In this document: in pieces, positions 1 through 7,321 of the stretch
Numbering within the stretch: position 1 is the first letter of the stretch
How the letters are laid out: every line of letters begins with the position of its first letter
NCBI RefSeq assembly: GCF_000312385.1
Contig: NZ_HE997627.1
Location: 1,112,268-1,176,267, forward strand
Source of the DNA: Tsukamurella sp. 1534
Lineage (GTDB): Bacteria; Actinomycetota; Actinomycetes; Mycobacteriales; Mycobacteriaceae
Direction: 5' to 3'
Length of the DNA: 64,000 nucleotides
Made by a program: the position numbers and the translations under genes
The notes under the pieces: model-generated
The model's database searches: none
Told to the model about the DNA's origin: nothing
Seen by the model: only the letters and a program-made list of their open reading frames with translations

Positions 1-2882
1 CGGGCGAGCGCGATCGACTCCACGCCGGGCACCACGCGGCGGCCCGCCACGGCCTCGGCGGTCTCCCCCGTGGCGACGCGGCGGCGCACGAGCTCGGACT
101 CGAACCGGTTCAGCAGGTCACCGACCGGCTCGTCGACGCGGGTGATGCCGGCGACGGCCTCCGGGCCCGGAATGATGCACACCTCGTCGGCGGAGTACCG
201 CGGCGAATGCGCCTGCCACAGCGAGTCGCTGCGCCACCAGCGGCGGACGTCCTTGTCCACGACGGGGACGAAGTTCACCGGCTTGCCGGGGGTGCGGCAC
301 AGGGACACGAAGAACGGAACGTCGGCCGGGTGCAGGCGCGTCTGCGCGGCCTCCGGGTAGCGCTGCAGCAGCCCGTCGAGGGCGGCGTAGGCGTCGTCGG
401 TGGCGGAGACGTCGGCGAACGCGGTCTCGATGGGGCCGCGGTCCTCGGCGGCCAGGCGGGCCTCGGCGCGGTGCAGCATCGACAGGAAACGGTCCTGGTG
501 GGTGATGTCCAGCCAGCCGTAGTCGCCGAACACGCTCGGGTCGGCGGCGGCGGCCTGCTCACGGGTGCCGACCGACAGCTCCAGATAGCGCTCGAGCCAC
601 TGGGCGTAGGTCATGGTGTCGACGTCGCCGAAGAAGGGCTTGGCGGTGCCGGCCATCGCGGCGACGATCTCGTCGCGCCGCTCGGCGACCGCGTCGCCGT
701 CGCCGGCCACCTCGTCGAGGAGGCGGCCGCAGGCCGACGCGGTGTTGTCGATCTCGTGGATGTCGGCGCCCAGCTGGCTGCGGCCGGAGGCCATGCCGCC
801 GCCGGCGTGGCCGGCGCCGATCCAGTCCGGGGTGCCCGGGATGTCGGCGAGCATGCGCTTGACGTCGGCCGACGTGGTCGCCTCGAGGGTGGCCATCGCC
901 GCGGTGCCGACCAGGATGCCGTCGACCGGCATCGCGGGGGCGCCGTGCTTGCGCGACCACTCGCCCGAGAGGTACTCCGCGGCGAGCTCGGGCGTGCCGA
1001 TGCCGCCGCCGACGGCGAGCACCACGTTGTTGCGGTCACGCAGCTCGGCGTAGGTGACGAGCAGCAGCTCGTCCAGGTCCTCCCACGAGTGGTGGCCACC
1101 GGCCTTGCCGCCCTCGACGTGCACGATGACGGGGTACTGCGGGACCTCCGCCGCGATGCGCGCCACCTGGCGGATCTGCTCGACGGTGCCCGGCTTGAAC
1201 GCCACGTAGCGCATGCCGGCCTCGGTCAGCTCCTCGACGAGGGCCGTGGCCTCCTCCAGCTCGGGGATGCCGGCCGTGATGATCACGCCGTCGAGCGGGG
1301 CGCCGGCGGCGCGCGCCTTCTGGACGATCCGCTTGCCGCCCAACTGCAGCTTCCACAGGTACGGGTCGAGGAACAGCGAGTTGAACTGGGCGGCGCGGCC
1401 GGGCTCGAGCAGCGCGGTGAGCTTCTCGACGTTGTCCGCGAAGATCGGCTCGGTGACCTGGCCGCCGCCCGCGAGCTCGGCCCAGTGGCCGGCGTTCGCG
1501 GCCGCGGCGACGATGCCCGGGTCGACGGTGGTCGGGGTCATGCCGGCGAGCAGGATCGGGCTGCGGCCCGTGAGTTCGGTGAACCGGGTGGACAGCACGG
1601 TGCGACCGTCCGGGAGGGTGACGAGGCGGGGCGAGAACTCCGACCACGCCTGCGGCAGCTCGGGAACGCCGCCGGGCGAGAACAGGTTCCGCGCGCCGCG
1701 CAGCGTGGTGGCGGGCACGAGGCCCACGCCGCGGCCGCGCGCGGGCGCGGCCGACAGCTTGGTGGCGATGTCCTCGGGGCCGAGGTCGATGAGCCAACGC
1801 GCGCCCTTGCCGATCGCGCCGTCCACTTCCGCGACCCAGTCGACGGGCTCCACGAGCACGGCCGCTGCGAGCCGCGCCGCAGTCTCGGCGTCGAGGCCGC
1901 AGCGCTGCGCCCACTCGGTGGCGAGCGCCACGCCGTCGGCGAGAGCCGGGTGGTGGAAGCCGATGTCGACGGCGACGTCCTCGAACTTCGGGGCGAACGC
2001 GGCGCCACCGGTGAGCTTCTCCTTGCGCTGGCTCTCCTCGGTCTCCGCGACCGACTCGCAGAACTCGCGGAAGCCGGCAAGGAGCTTCGGGGTGCCGGTG
2101 AGCACGAACGACGTGCGGCTGTTGCGCACCGCGAGCACGGGGCCGCAGGCGTCGAAGGCGACGGTGGCCGTGAAATCGGCGAGCAGCTTCTCGAGCTTGT
2201 CCTGCCGGACGCCGGAGACCGACATCATCGGGGTGGCGCCGCCGAGGGCGACGAGCCCCTTGCGGCGGGCGACCACGCGGCCGGCGGCACCGATGAGGCG
2301 CGCGATGGCGAGCAGGGATCCCTCGTCGCCGCGGGAGGCGAACGCGTCGACGGCCAGCTGGCCCTGCGAGTGGCCGATGGCGGCGACCGGCGGGACGTCC
2401 CACGGGTCCAGGCCCTGCGCCTCGAGGCCGTAGAGCGCGATCAGCTGTGCGAACAGGACGCCGGGAACGGAGTAGACGGCGCCGTCGACCTGCGGCGCGA
2501 GGGGGCGCCGCGAGGCCGGGCCCTGGGCCCCCTCGTCGCCGTCCTCATCGGGGGTCTCGGCCTCGGAGGCCGCGATGGAGGCGTCGCGCCAGCGCATCGG
2601 GTCGAAGGTGACGGCCTGCGCGCGGAGCAGCTCGGCGCGGACGGGCTCGAGCACGCTCTCGGCGTGCGCGACGAAGCCGTCGAACAGTTCGCGGTACTCG
2701 GGATCGTCGGCCAGGCCGGTCTGCTCGAGCAACGAGACGAGCCCGGGCAGCCACGGGCCGCCCTGCCCGCCGAAGACGAGTGCGTACTGCTCGCCCGCGG
2801 CCAAGCGGTCAACGAGTGCATCGTTGCTTCGGGGGCTCTTGGCGGTGCGGGCGTTCGCGGTGACGAAGTCGTCGACGGTCAT
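1..2882 (-). CDS. fas: Type I fatty acid synthase, N-terminal part (runs off the window)
   Basis: This is the 5' part of a multidomain FAS-I, which makes C16-C26 acyl-CoAs in the cytosol to feed phospholipid and mycolic acid synthesis. The ATG at 2882 is preceded by a GAGGAG box about 6 bases upstream, and about 960 codons are open to the window edge. The family is about 3000 residues long. Near residue 20 is FGGQG, and near residue 168 the acetyltransferase nucleophile elbow GHSQGQ. A flavin enoyl-reductase-type TIM-barrel domain begins around residue 440 (GRSPILLAGMTPTTVDPG) and contains GGGIGTPE. The order AT then ER matches actinobacterial and fungal FAS-I. The remaining domains (dehydratase, malonyl/palmitoyl transferase, ACP, KR, KS) must lie beyond base 1. 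Identification is confident. Confidence 0.96.
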   Translation of the reverse strand, partial: MTVDDFVTANARTAKSPRSNDALVDRLAAGEQYALVFGGQGGPWLPGLVSLLEQTGLADDPEYRELFDGFVAHAESVLEPVRAELLRAQAVTFDPMRWRDASIAASEAETPDEDGDEGAQGPASRRPLAPQVDGAVYSVPGVLFAQLIALYGLEAQGLDPWDVPPVAAIGHSQGQLAVDAFASRGDEGSLLAIARLIGAAGRVVARRKGLVALGGATPMMSVSGVRQDKLEKLLADFTATVAFDACGPVLAVRNSRTSFVLTGTPKLLAGFREFCESVAETEESQRKEKLTGGAAFAPKFEDVAVDIGFHHPALADGVALATEWAQRCGLDAETAARLAAAVLVEPVDWVAEVDGAIGKGARWLIDLGPEDIATKLSAAPARGRGVGLVPATTLRGARNLFSPGGVPELPQAWSEFSPRLVTLPDGRTVLSTRFTELTGRSPILLAGMTPTTVDPGIVAAAANAGHWAELAGGGQVTEPIFADNVEKLTALLEPGRAAQFNSLFLDPYLWKLQLGGKRIVQKARAAGAPLDGVIITAGIPELEEATALVEELTEAGMRYVAFKPGTVEQIRQVARIAAEVPQYPVIVHVEGGKAGGHHSWEDLDELLLVTYAELRDRNNVVLAVGGGIGTPELAAEYLSGEWSRKHGAPAMPVDGILVGTAAMATLEATTSADVKRMLADIPGTPDWIGAGHAGGGMASGRSQLGADIHEIDNTASACGRLLDEVAGDGDAVAERRDEIVAAMAGTAKPFFGDVDTMTYAQWLERYLELSVGTREQAAAADPSVFGDYGWLDITHQDRFLSMLHRAEARLAAEDRGPIETAFADVSATDDAYAALDGLLQRYPEAAQTRLHPADVPFFVSLCRTPGKPVNFVPVVDKDVRRWWRSDSLWQAHSPRYSADEVCIIPGPEAVAGITRVDEPVGDLLNRFESELVRRRVATGETAEAVAGRRVVPGVESIALA

Positions 2883-3038
2883 GAATCTCCTCGGATCAGC
2901 TCGCTACGCACCGAAATCACGGCACGTCCGCGGCGGGCCCGCGGAAAATCCGTATCCCATGAGACCACAGGATCGACGACGCCTCTGACGTGCACGAATG
3001 TAACCGCCGGGTATACCGGCGAGTAGCTTATTGATTGC

Positions 3039-3078
3039 GATTCACGGGTGTATTCCGGTGCCAATACACGCGTGAATC
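3039..3078. promoter_or_regulatory. 16-bp inverted repeat between fas and the sirtuin gene
   Basis: The left arm GATTCACGGGTGTATT (3039-3054) and right arm AATACACGCGTGAATC (3063-3078) pair at 15 of 16 positions around an 8-base spacer. The repeat sits about 157 bp before the fas start and 122 bp before the sirtuin start, in an otherwise empty 318-base gap. The arms are A+T-richer than their surroundings and there is no T-tract, so a protein-binding operator is more likely than a terminator. FasR, the TetR-type fas activator of mycobacteria, is known to bind inverted repeats upstream of fas, but I cannot confirm that this matches its sequence. Confidence 0.6.
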
Positions 3079-3200
3079 AATGCTGGTTGGCAGCCCCGCG
3101 AGCGCCTTTCCGTAAGTTTCCGCTCAGTAGCAGTTGTTATCGAATCGTTACCTGGCCGCGGTCGCTCCATGGGCCCGTCGCCGGTCGGTAGTCTGAGCCG

Positions 3201-4025
3201 ATGCAGCCCGGTATGCAGCCCTCTGACCGCCCCGCCGAGGTCGCCGTCCCGCACGCCGTGGCCGAGCTCGTCCGCTCGGGCGCCGACATCGCGGTCCTCA
3301 CCGGCGCCGGGATGAGCCGCGAGTCGGGGATCTCGACCTTCCGCGAGGCGCAGACAGGGCTCTGGGAGCGGTTCGACCCCGAGGAGATCGCCTCGGTCGA
3401 CGCCTGGTCGCAGGACAACGCGCTGGTGTGGGGCTGGTACCTGTGGCGCGCGCACGTCGCCCGCCGGGCGGACCCCAACGACGGGCACATCGCCCTCGCC
3501 GAGCTCGCGTCCAGCCGCTCGGTCTCCATCGTCACGCAGAACGTCGACGACCTGCACGAGCGGGCCGGTTCGCGGGTCGCGGCACACCTGCACGGCAGCC
3601 TGTTCGCCCCGCGGTGCGAGCACTGCGGCACGCCCTACCTGGGGTCGGACGCGGAGATCCGGGTGCGGGACGGCGAGGAGCCCAGCCCGGAGCTGCGGGT
3701 GGACCCGCCCACGTGCATGCACTGCCTGTCCCTGGTGCGGCCGGGGATCGTGTGGTTCGGCGAGCCGCTGCCCGTGGACGCGTGGGGCCGCGCCGAGGCC
3801 GCGGTCCTCGCGGCCGACGTGGTCCTCGTGGTCGGAACGTCCAACCTCGTCTACCCGGCGGCGCGCCTGCCCGAGACGGCGCTCGAGGCGGGCATCCCGG
3901 TGATCGAGATCAACCCGGAGGTCACGCCGCTGAGCCGGCACGCGTCCGTCACCTGGCGGGCGACCGCCGCCACAGCGCTGCCCGCGCTGGTGGCCGCGAT
4001 CAACGCGGGCGCGGCCCGCCCTTAG
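3201..4025 (+). CDS. Sirtuin-type NAD-dependent protein deacylase
   Basis: The protein is 274 residues, normal for a bacterial CobB/Sir2 enzyme that removes acyl groups from lysine using NAD and releases nicotinamide. Visible motifs are GAGMSRESGISTFR (about 36-48, NAD binding), TQNVDDLH (112-119), the catalytic histidine in HLHG (His131), four zinc cysteines in two pairs (139/142 and 172/175) and GTSN (212-215). No clear Shine-Dalgarno precedes the ATG at 3201; a second in-frame ATG at 3213 is an equally possible start. Its 3' end overlaps the convergent ESX-like gene by 26 bases. Deacetylation or desuccinylation preference cannot be decided from sequence. Confidence 0.93.
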   Translation: MQPGMQPSDRPAEVAVPHAVAELVRSGADIAVLTGAGMSRESGISTFREAQTGLWERFDPEEIASVDAWSQDNALVWGWYLWRAHVARRADPNDGHIALAELASSRSVSIVTQNVDDLHERAGSRVAAHLHGSLFAPRCEHCGTPYLGSDAEIRVRDGEEPSPELRVDPPTCMHCLSLVRPGIVWFGEPLPVDAWGRAEAAVLAADVVLVVGTSNLVYPAARLPETALEAGIPVIEINPEVTPLSRHASVTWRATAATALPALVAAINAGAARP

Positions 4026-5319
4026 CCGGAGGTTCCGGCGCACCGTCGGTCTTCCACTGACCGATCACGCCGGGGCCCACCAGCGGCAGTCCGCCGACGA
4101 TCTCCTCGCCGTTCTTCTTGTCGATGAGGTAGCCGGGCACACGGTGCCTGCCGTCGTTCTGACCGCGCTGCCCCGCCCCGGCGCCCGGCGCGCCGTATCC
4201 GCCGCCGGACGAGGGGCGCGCGCCACCGCCGGCACCCGTGCCGGGCGCAGCCGTCGCGGTGGAGCGCAACGCCGCCGCGTCGGGACGCAGGCCCAGCGGC
4301 GAAGCCGAACGCCCGCCACCCGAAAGGCCTCCCCCGGCGCCGCCGCCGAACCCGCCTCCGACGCTGCCTCCGGACCGCCCGCCCGTGACGGCCGAGGCCG
4401 GGCTGAGCAGCGGCGCCACCGTCGATTGATCCCCGAACCCCGAGCCCGGCGTCGCAGGGTCGTCCTGTGCCGCGTCCGTGAGCGACGAGTCCGGCGCCGC
4501 GCCGGCGAGGTCTCCCGCGCCCGCGGCTCCATTCGTGCCGGTGCCGATGCCCGACGTGGGCGTGCCCCCCGATTGCTGTCCCGTCCCGGGGCCCGCCGCG
4601 CCCGTCATCGCCGCGCCTTCGCCGGACGCAGCACCGGTGCCGTCATCGATACCGCCGACGGTGCCGTCCTCACTGGTGCCGTCGCCGGACTCCCCTACTC
4701 CGCTCGCGCCGGCGCCCGATTCCGTCCCCGTGTCCCCCGACCCGCCGCCCAGACCCCCGACACCGACTCCGGTGGTGCCGCCTTCGGTGCCGCCGACGCC
4801 CGGGGGCGGCATCGAGAACGGGACTTTCGATACCGCCTGGCCCAGCGGCATCGTGCTGGCGTCCGACTGCACCGGCACCGTGTAGGTGGCGCGTAGCTCC
4901 GCCGCTACTTCACCGCCGACGCTGTCGTTGTGCGGATCCCAGAACTTCAGGTCCCGGATCTCGAAGCCCGGGTCCTTGAGGTTGCTGAACTTCTCAGTCG
5001 TCGCGCCAGCGGCTGCGGACAGCGCTGCCAATTGCCGCGACGTCCGCGCCGCCTCCTGGGCGACCGGGTACGAGGTGAAGACGAACCCTCTGGCCTGCGT
5101 GAAACTCGCCGCCGCCGCGTCGCCGGTCCACCTCGGCTCGACGGCGGCGATGTCGCGCTCCAACTCGGCGACACTCTGCGCGTGCGTCGTTCCCGCATGG
5201 CCGACGGCGCGAGAATCTGCATCGAGACCGGCGCTCGACAGCGCCCTCGCTATCGCTCGGATCTCCGATGCCGACATACGCCCGAAGTCCGTGCCACCGA
5301 TGTCTCGGAATCCCTCCAT
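4000..5319 (-). CDS. WXG100/PPE-like, Gly/Ser-rich ESX-associated protein (hypothetical)
   Basis: A 439-residue protein from the ATG at 5319 (MEGFRDIGG); a second ATG 14 codons on is also possible. The first ~150 residues are alpha-helical with an EPRWTGDAAA turn of the W-x-G kind, typical of type VII secretion substrates. Residues ~190-380 form a low-complexity Gly/Ser/Thr/Ala stretch, and the C-terminus has a conserved-looking tail (IDKKNGEEIVGG...VIGQW). I know similar architectures from EspB/PPE-like proteins of mycolic-acid bacteria but cannot name the family. It is divergent from the 126-residue helical gene, 124 bases away. No ESX core gene (EccB-E, MycP) is in the window. Function is inferred from architecture only. 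Confidence 0.72.
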   Translation of the reverse strand: MEGFRDIGGTDFGRMSASEIRAIARALSSAGLDADSRAVGHAGTTHAQSVAELERDIAAVEPRWTGDAAAASFTQARGFVFTSYPVAQEAARTSRQLAALSAAAGATTEKFSNLKDPGFEIRDLKFWDPHNDSVGGEVAAELRATYTVPVQSDASTMPLGQAVSKVPFSMPPPGVGGTEGGTTGVGVGGLGGGSGDTGTESGAGASGVGESGDGTSEDGTVGGIDDGTGAASGEGAAMTGAAGPGTGQQSGGTPTSGIGTGTNGAAGAGDLAGAAPDSSLTDAAQDDPATPGSGFGDQSTVAPLLSPASAVTGGRSGGSVGGGFGGGAGGGLSGGGRSASPLGLRPDAAALRSTATAAPGTGAGGGARPSSGGGYGAPGAGAGQRGQNDGRHRVPGYLIDKKNGEEIVGGLPLVGPGVIGQWKTDGAPEPPAKGGPRPR

Positions 5320-5443
5320 ACCGATTGGACGCACCAGCCCCGCGTGCGGTTCCCAGTTCGTACTCGAGGGAACCGAACGCCGAGCTGATGCGTCCAATTC
5401 ATAGGCACGAACCTCCGCACCGCGCCGACGACAGGAGCACGCG

Positions 5444-5824
5444 ATGGCAGACGGCGAACTGGCCCAGATCATCGACGCCGCACACGACGCGATCAAAGAC
5501 CGCCCCACCATGGTCTCCAACGGCAACCCCCAGGAGGAACTCGCCAAAGCCTTCGACCGCCACGCAGACCGCCTCGACGCGGCTGCTGGAGGGTTACGTG
5601 ACGTCGGCGATCAGAACAACCTGGGCCCGACAGTGGAAGGTGAAGCAGCTACATTCAATATCCGCCTTGGGGCTGTCGACCACGAACGATCATTGTCGAG
5701 AACATTCAAGGCGCAGGCCGCCGAGGCGAGGTCTATCGCCGCCGCGTACCGCGAGATCGGCCGACAAATCCTTCGCACCGAGGGCGCCAACGAGGCCAGC
5801 ATCAACCGGCTGATCGGCAGCTGA
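5444..5824 (+). CDS. Small helical ESX-like hypothetical protein
   Basis: A 126-residue protein with no signal peptide or cysteine, predicted almost wholly helical. It has a heptad-like Asp/Ala/Leu pattern (for example HADRLDAAAGGLRDVGDQN), as in WXG100 or EspC/EspA-type partners. It lacks a W-x-G motif. An AGGAG box lies 8 bases before the ATG. Its stop overlaps the next start (TGATG), so it is co-translated with the DUF3558 lipoprotein, and it is divergent from the WXG-like gene. A plausible role is a secretion partner or substrate of a type VII system located elsewhere; I do not recognise it specifically. Confidence 0.72.
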   Translation: MADGELAQIIDAAHDAIKDRPTMVSNGNPQEELAKAFDRHADRLDAAAGGLRDVGDQNNLGPTVEGEAATFNIRLGAVDHERSLSRTFKAQAAEARSIAAAYREIGRQILRTEGANEASINRLIGS

Positions 5825-6426
5825 TGCGCTCCCGCGCGCTCTCAATCACCACATCACTGGTGCTGATCACCTGTTCCTGCACCGTCACGAGCTGCGCAGT
5901 GAGCGTTCCCGGCGACCCCACAGCCGCCGGTATACCTCGCACCTCCGCCAAACCACTGCCCTTCACCCCCACCATCAAGAACCGCACCAACGACCGCACC
6001 GACGGCACCACCTTCGAACCCTGCAGCGCCTACACCGACCCCGAACTCCAAGCCCTCGACATCAACCCCGCCACCATCACCGACGCAGCACAAATCGACT
6101 CCGCCAACTACCGCGGCTGCCACTGGCGAGCATTCGACTACACCTCCGCCCGCGGCGGCACTCAATACTCACAGATCGTCGGGCTGGAGATGCCCCTCGA
6201 CCAGTACAAGAAGAAGATGAGCAGCAGAACCTGGCAACCCGACCGCACCGCACACGGCCGCACCATCGCCGTCGCCAGCGGATTCGACGACTGCGTCGTA
6301 GCATTCCGATCTGATGAATCCATCGTCACCACCAACGCAGCGGCGACCACACCCTCCCCGGGCCTCACAGCCGAATGCGACCGCGCCATCGCCTTCGCAT
6401 CGCTCGCCATCAGCAAAGCACCCTGA
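5824..6426 (+). CDS. DUF3558-family lipoprotein
   Basis: A 200-residue exported lipoprotein. The N-terminus is a signal peptide with basic residues followed by a hydrophobic run and a lipobox ending in V-T-S-Cys24. The mature part has the CSAYTD...and GCHWRA cysteine pattern plus later paired cysteines, as in DUF3558 proteins common in Mycobacteriales. It overlaps the upstream helical gene by one base. Its A+C-rich third-position usage (AAC, ACC, GCA) looks milder in G+C than neighbouring housekeeping genes. DUF3558 has no established biochemical role; association with ESX-like genes suggests a cell-envelope function. Membrane attachment is confident, function unknown. Confidence 0.8.
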   Translation: MRSRALSITTSLVLITCSCTVTSCAVSVPGDPTAAGIPRTSAKPLPFTPTIKNRTNDRTDGTTFEPCSAYTDPELQALDINPATITDAAQIDSANYRGCHWRAFDYTSARGGTQYSQIVGLEMPLDQYKKKMSSRTWQPDRTAHGRTIAVASGFDDCVVAFRSDESIVTTNAAATTPSPGLTAECDRAIAFASLAISKAP

Positions 6427-6496
6427 ACTCAGCCCACCCCATCGCATTCGCGGCAGGCCGGACGCGACGCGGTTCCCGTCCGTAGGGTGAGTGCCC

Positions 6497-7321
6497 ATGA
6501 GTGCATCGATCGCCATGCCGAACCGCGACACCGTGCTGTGCATGTCGCTGTCCGGGCGCCCCAGCAACATCGGGACGCGGTTCCACAACTTCCTGTACCG
6601 CGAACTGAGCCTGGACTACCTGTACAAGGCCTTCACCACCACCGATCTCCCGGCCGCCATCGGGGGCGTGCGCGCGCTCGGGATCCGCGGCTGCGCCGTC
6701 TCCATGCCCTTCAAGGAGGCGGTGATCGAACTGATCGACGTCATGGAGCCGTCGGCCGCGGCGATCGACTCCGTCAACACGATCGTCAACGTCGACGGGG
6801 TGCTGCACGCGTACAACACCGACTACGCGGCGGTGGCGTCGCTGCTGGCGTCGAACGCCGTGGACCCGGGTCTGCCGGTGGCCGTGAACGGTTCGGGCGG
6901 GATGGCCAAGGCGGTCGTCGCCGCGCTGCGCGATCACGGCTGCACCGACGTGACCGTGGTGGCCCGCAATCCCGAGGCGGGACCGGCCCTCGCCGAGCAG
7001 TACGGCTTCCGGCACTCGACCGCCGCGCCCGACGGTGCGCGGGTCCTCGTCAACGCCACCCCGGTGGGGATGGCGGGCGGGCCCGCCGCCGACGACCTGT
7101 CGTTCCCCGCCGCGCTGATCGAGGTGGCCGACACCGTCTTCGACGTCGTCGCGATGCCTCCCGAGACACCGCTGGTGCGAGCGGGGCGGGCCGCGGGCGC
7201 CACGGTGATCACCGGCGCCGAGGTCATCGCCCTGCAGGCCGCGGAGCAGTTCGCGCTCTACACCGGGGTCACGCCCGACGCCGATCTGGTGCGCCGGGCG
7301 TCGGAGTTCTCCCGCAGCTGA
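6497..7321 (+). CDS. Shikimate dehydrogenase-like oxidoreductase (SdhL/AroE-like)
   Basis: About 274 residues, with AroE fold: N-terminal substrate domain with CMSLSGRPSNIGTRFHN, the YKAF and RGCAVSMPFKEA motif (catalytic Lys), then a Rossmann NAD(P) domain with NGSGGMAKAV. The sequence strongly resembles Haemophilus HI0607, the SDH-L class, which reduces 3-dehydroshikimate poorly and whose true substrate is uncertain. I therefore avoid calling it the biosynthetic aroE. The ATG at 6497 is preferred over the in-frame GTG at 6491 because GGGTGA lies about 6 bases upstream of it; a later ATG at 6515 is also possible. It stands alone, convergent with the helicase gene (stop codons adjacent). Confidence 0.85.
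   Translation: MSASIAMPNRDTVLCMSLSGRPSNIGTRFHNFLYRELSLDYLYKAFTTTDLPAAIGGVRALGIRGCAVSMPFKEAVIELIDVMEPSAAAIDSVNTIVNVDGVLHAYNTDYAAVASLLASNAVDPGLPVAVNGSGGMAKAVVAALRDHGCTDVTVVARNPEAGPALAEQYGFRHSTAAPDGARVLVNATPVGMAGGPAADDLSFPAALIEVADTVFDVVAMPPETPLVRAGRAAGATVITGAEVIALQAAEQFALYTGVTPDADLVRRASEFSRS

Noticed and set aside
3006..3020. Small palindrome GCCGG-GTATA-CCGGC upstream of fas
   Set aside because: Five-base arms are common at this G+C level; not distinguishable from chance.
207..3026. A 939-codon open frame on the plus strand opposite fas
   Set aside because: It is an antisense shadow produced by high G+C codon bias; composition is Gly/Arg/Asp-rich and fas is clearly the coding strand.
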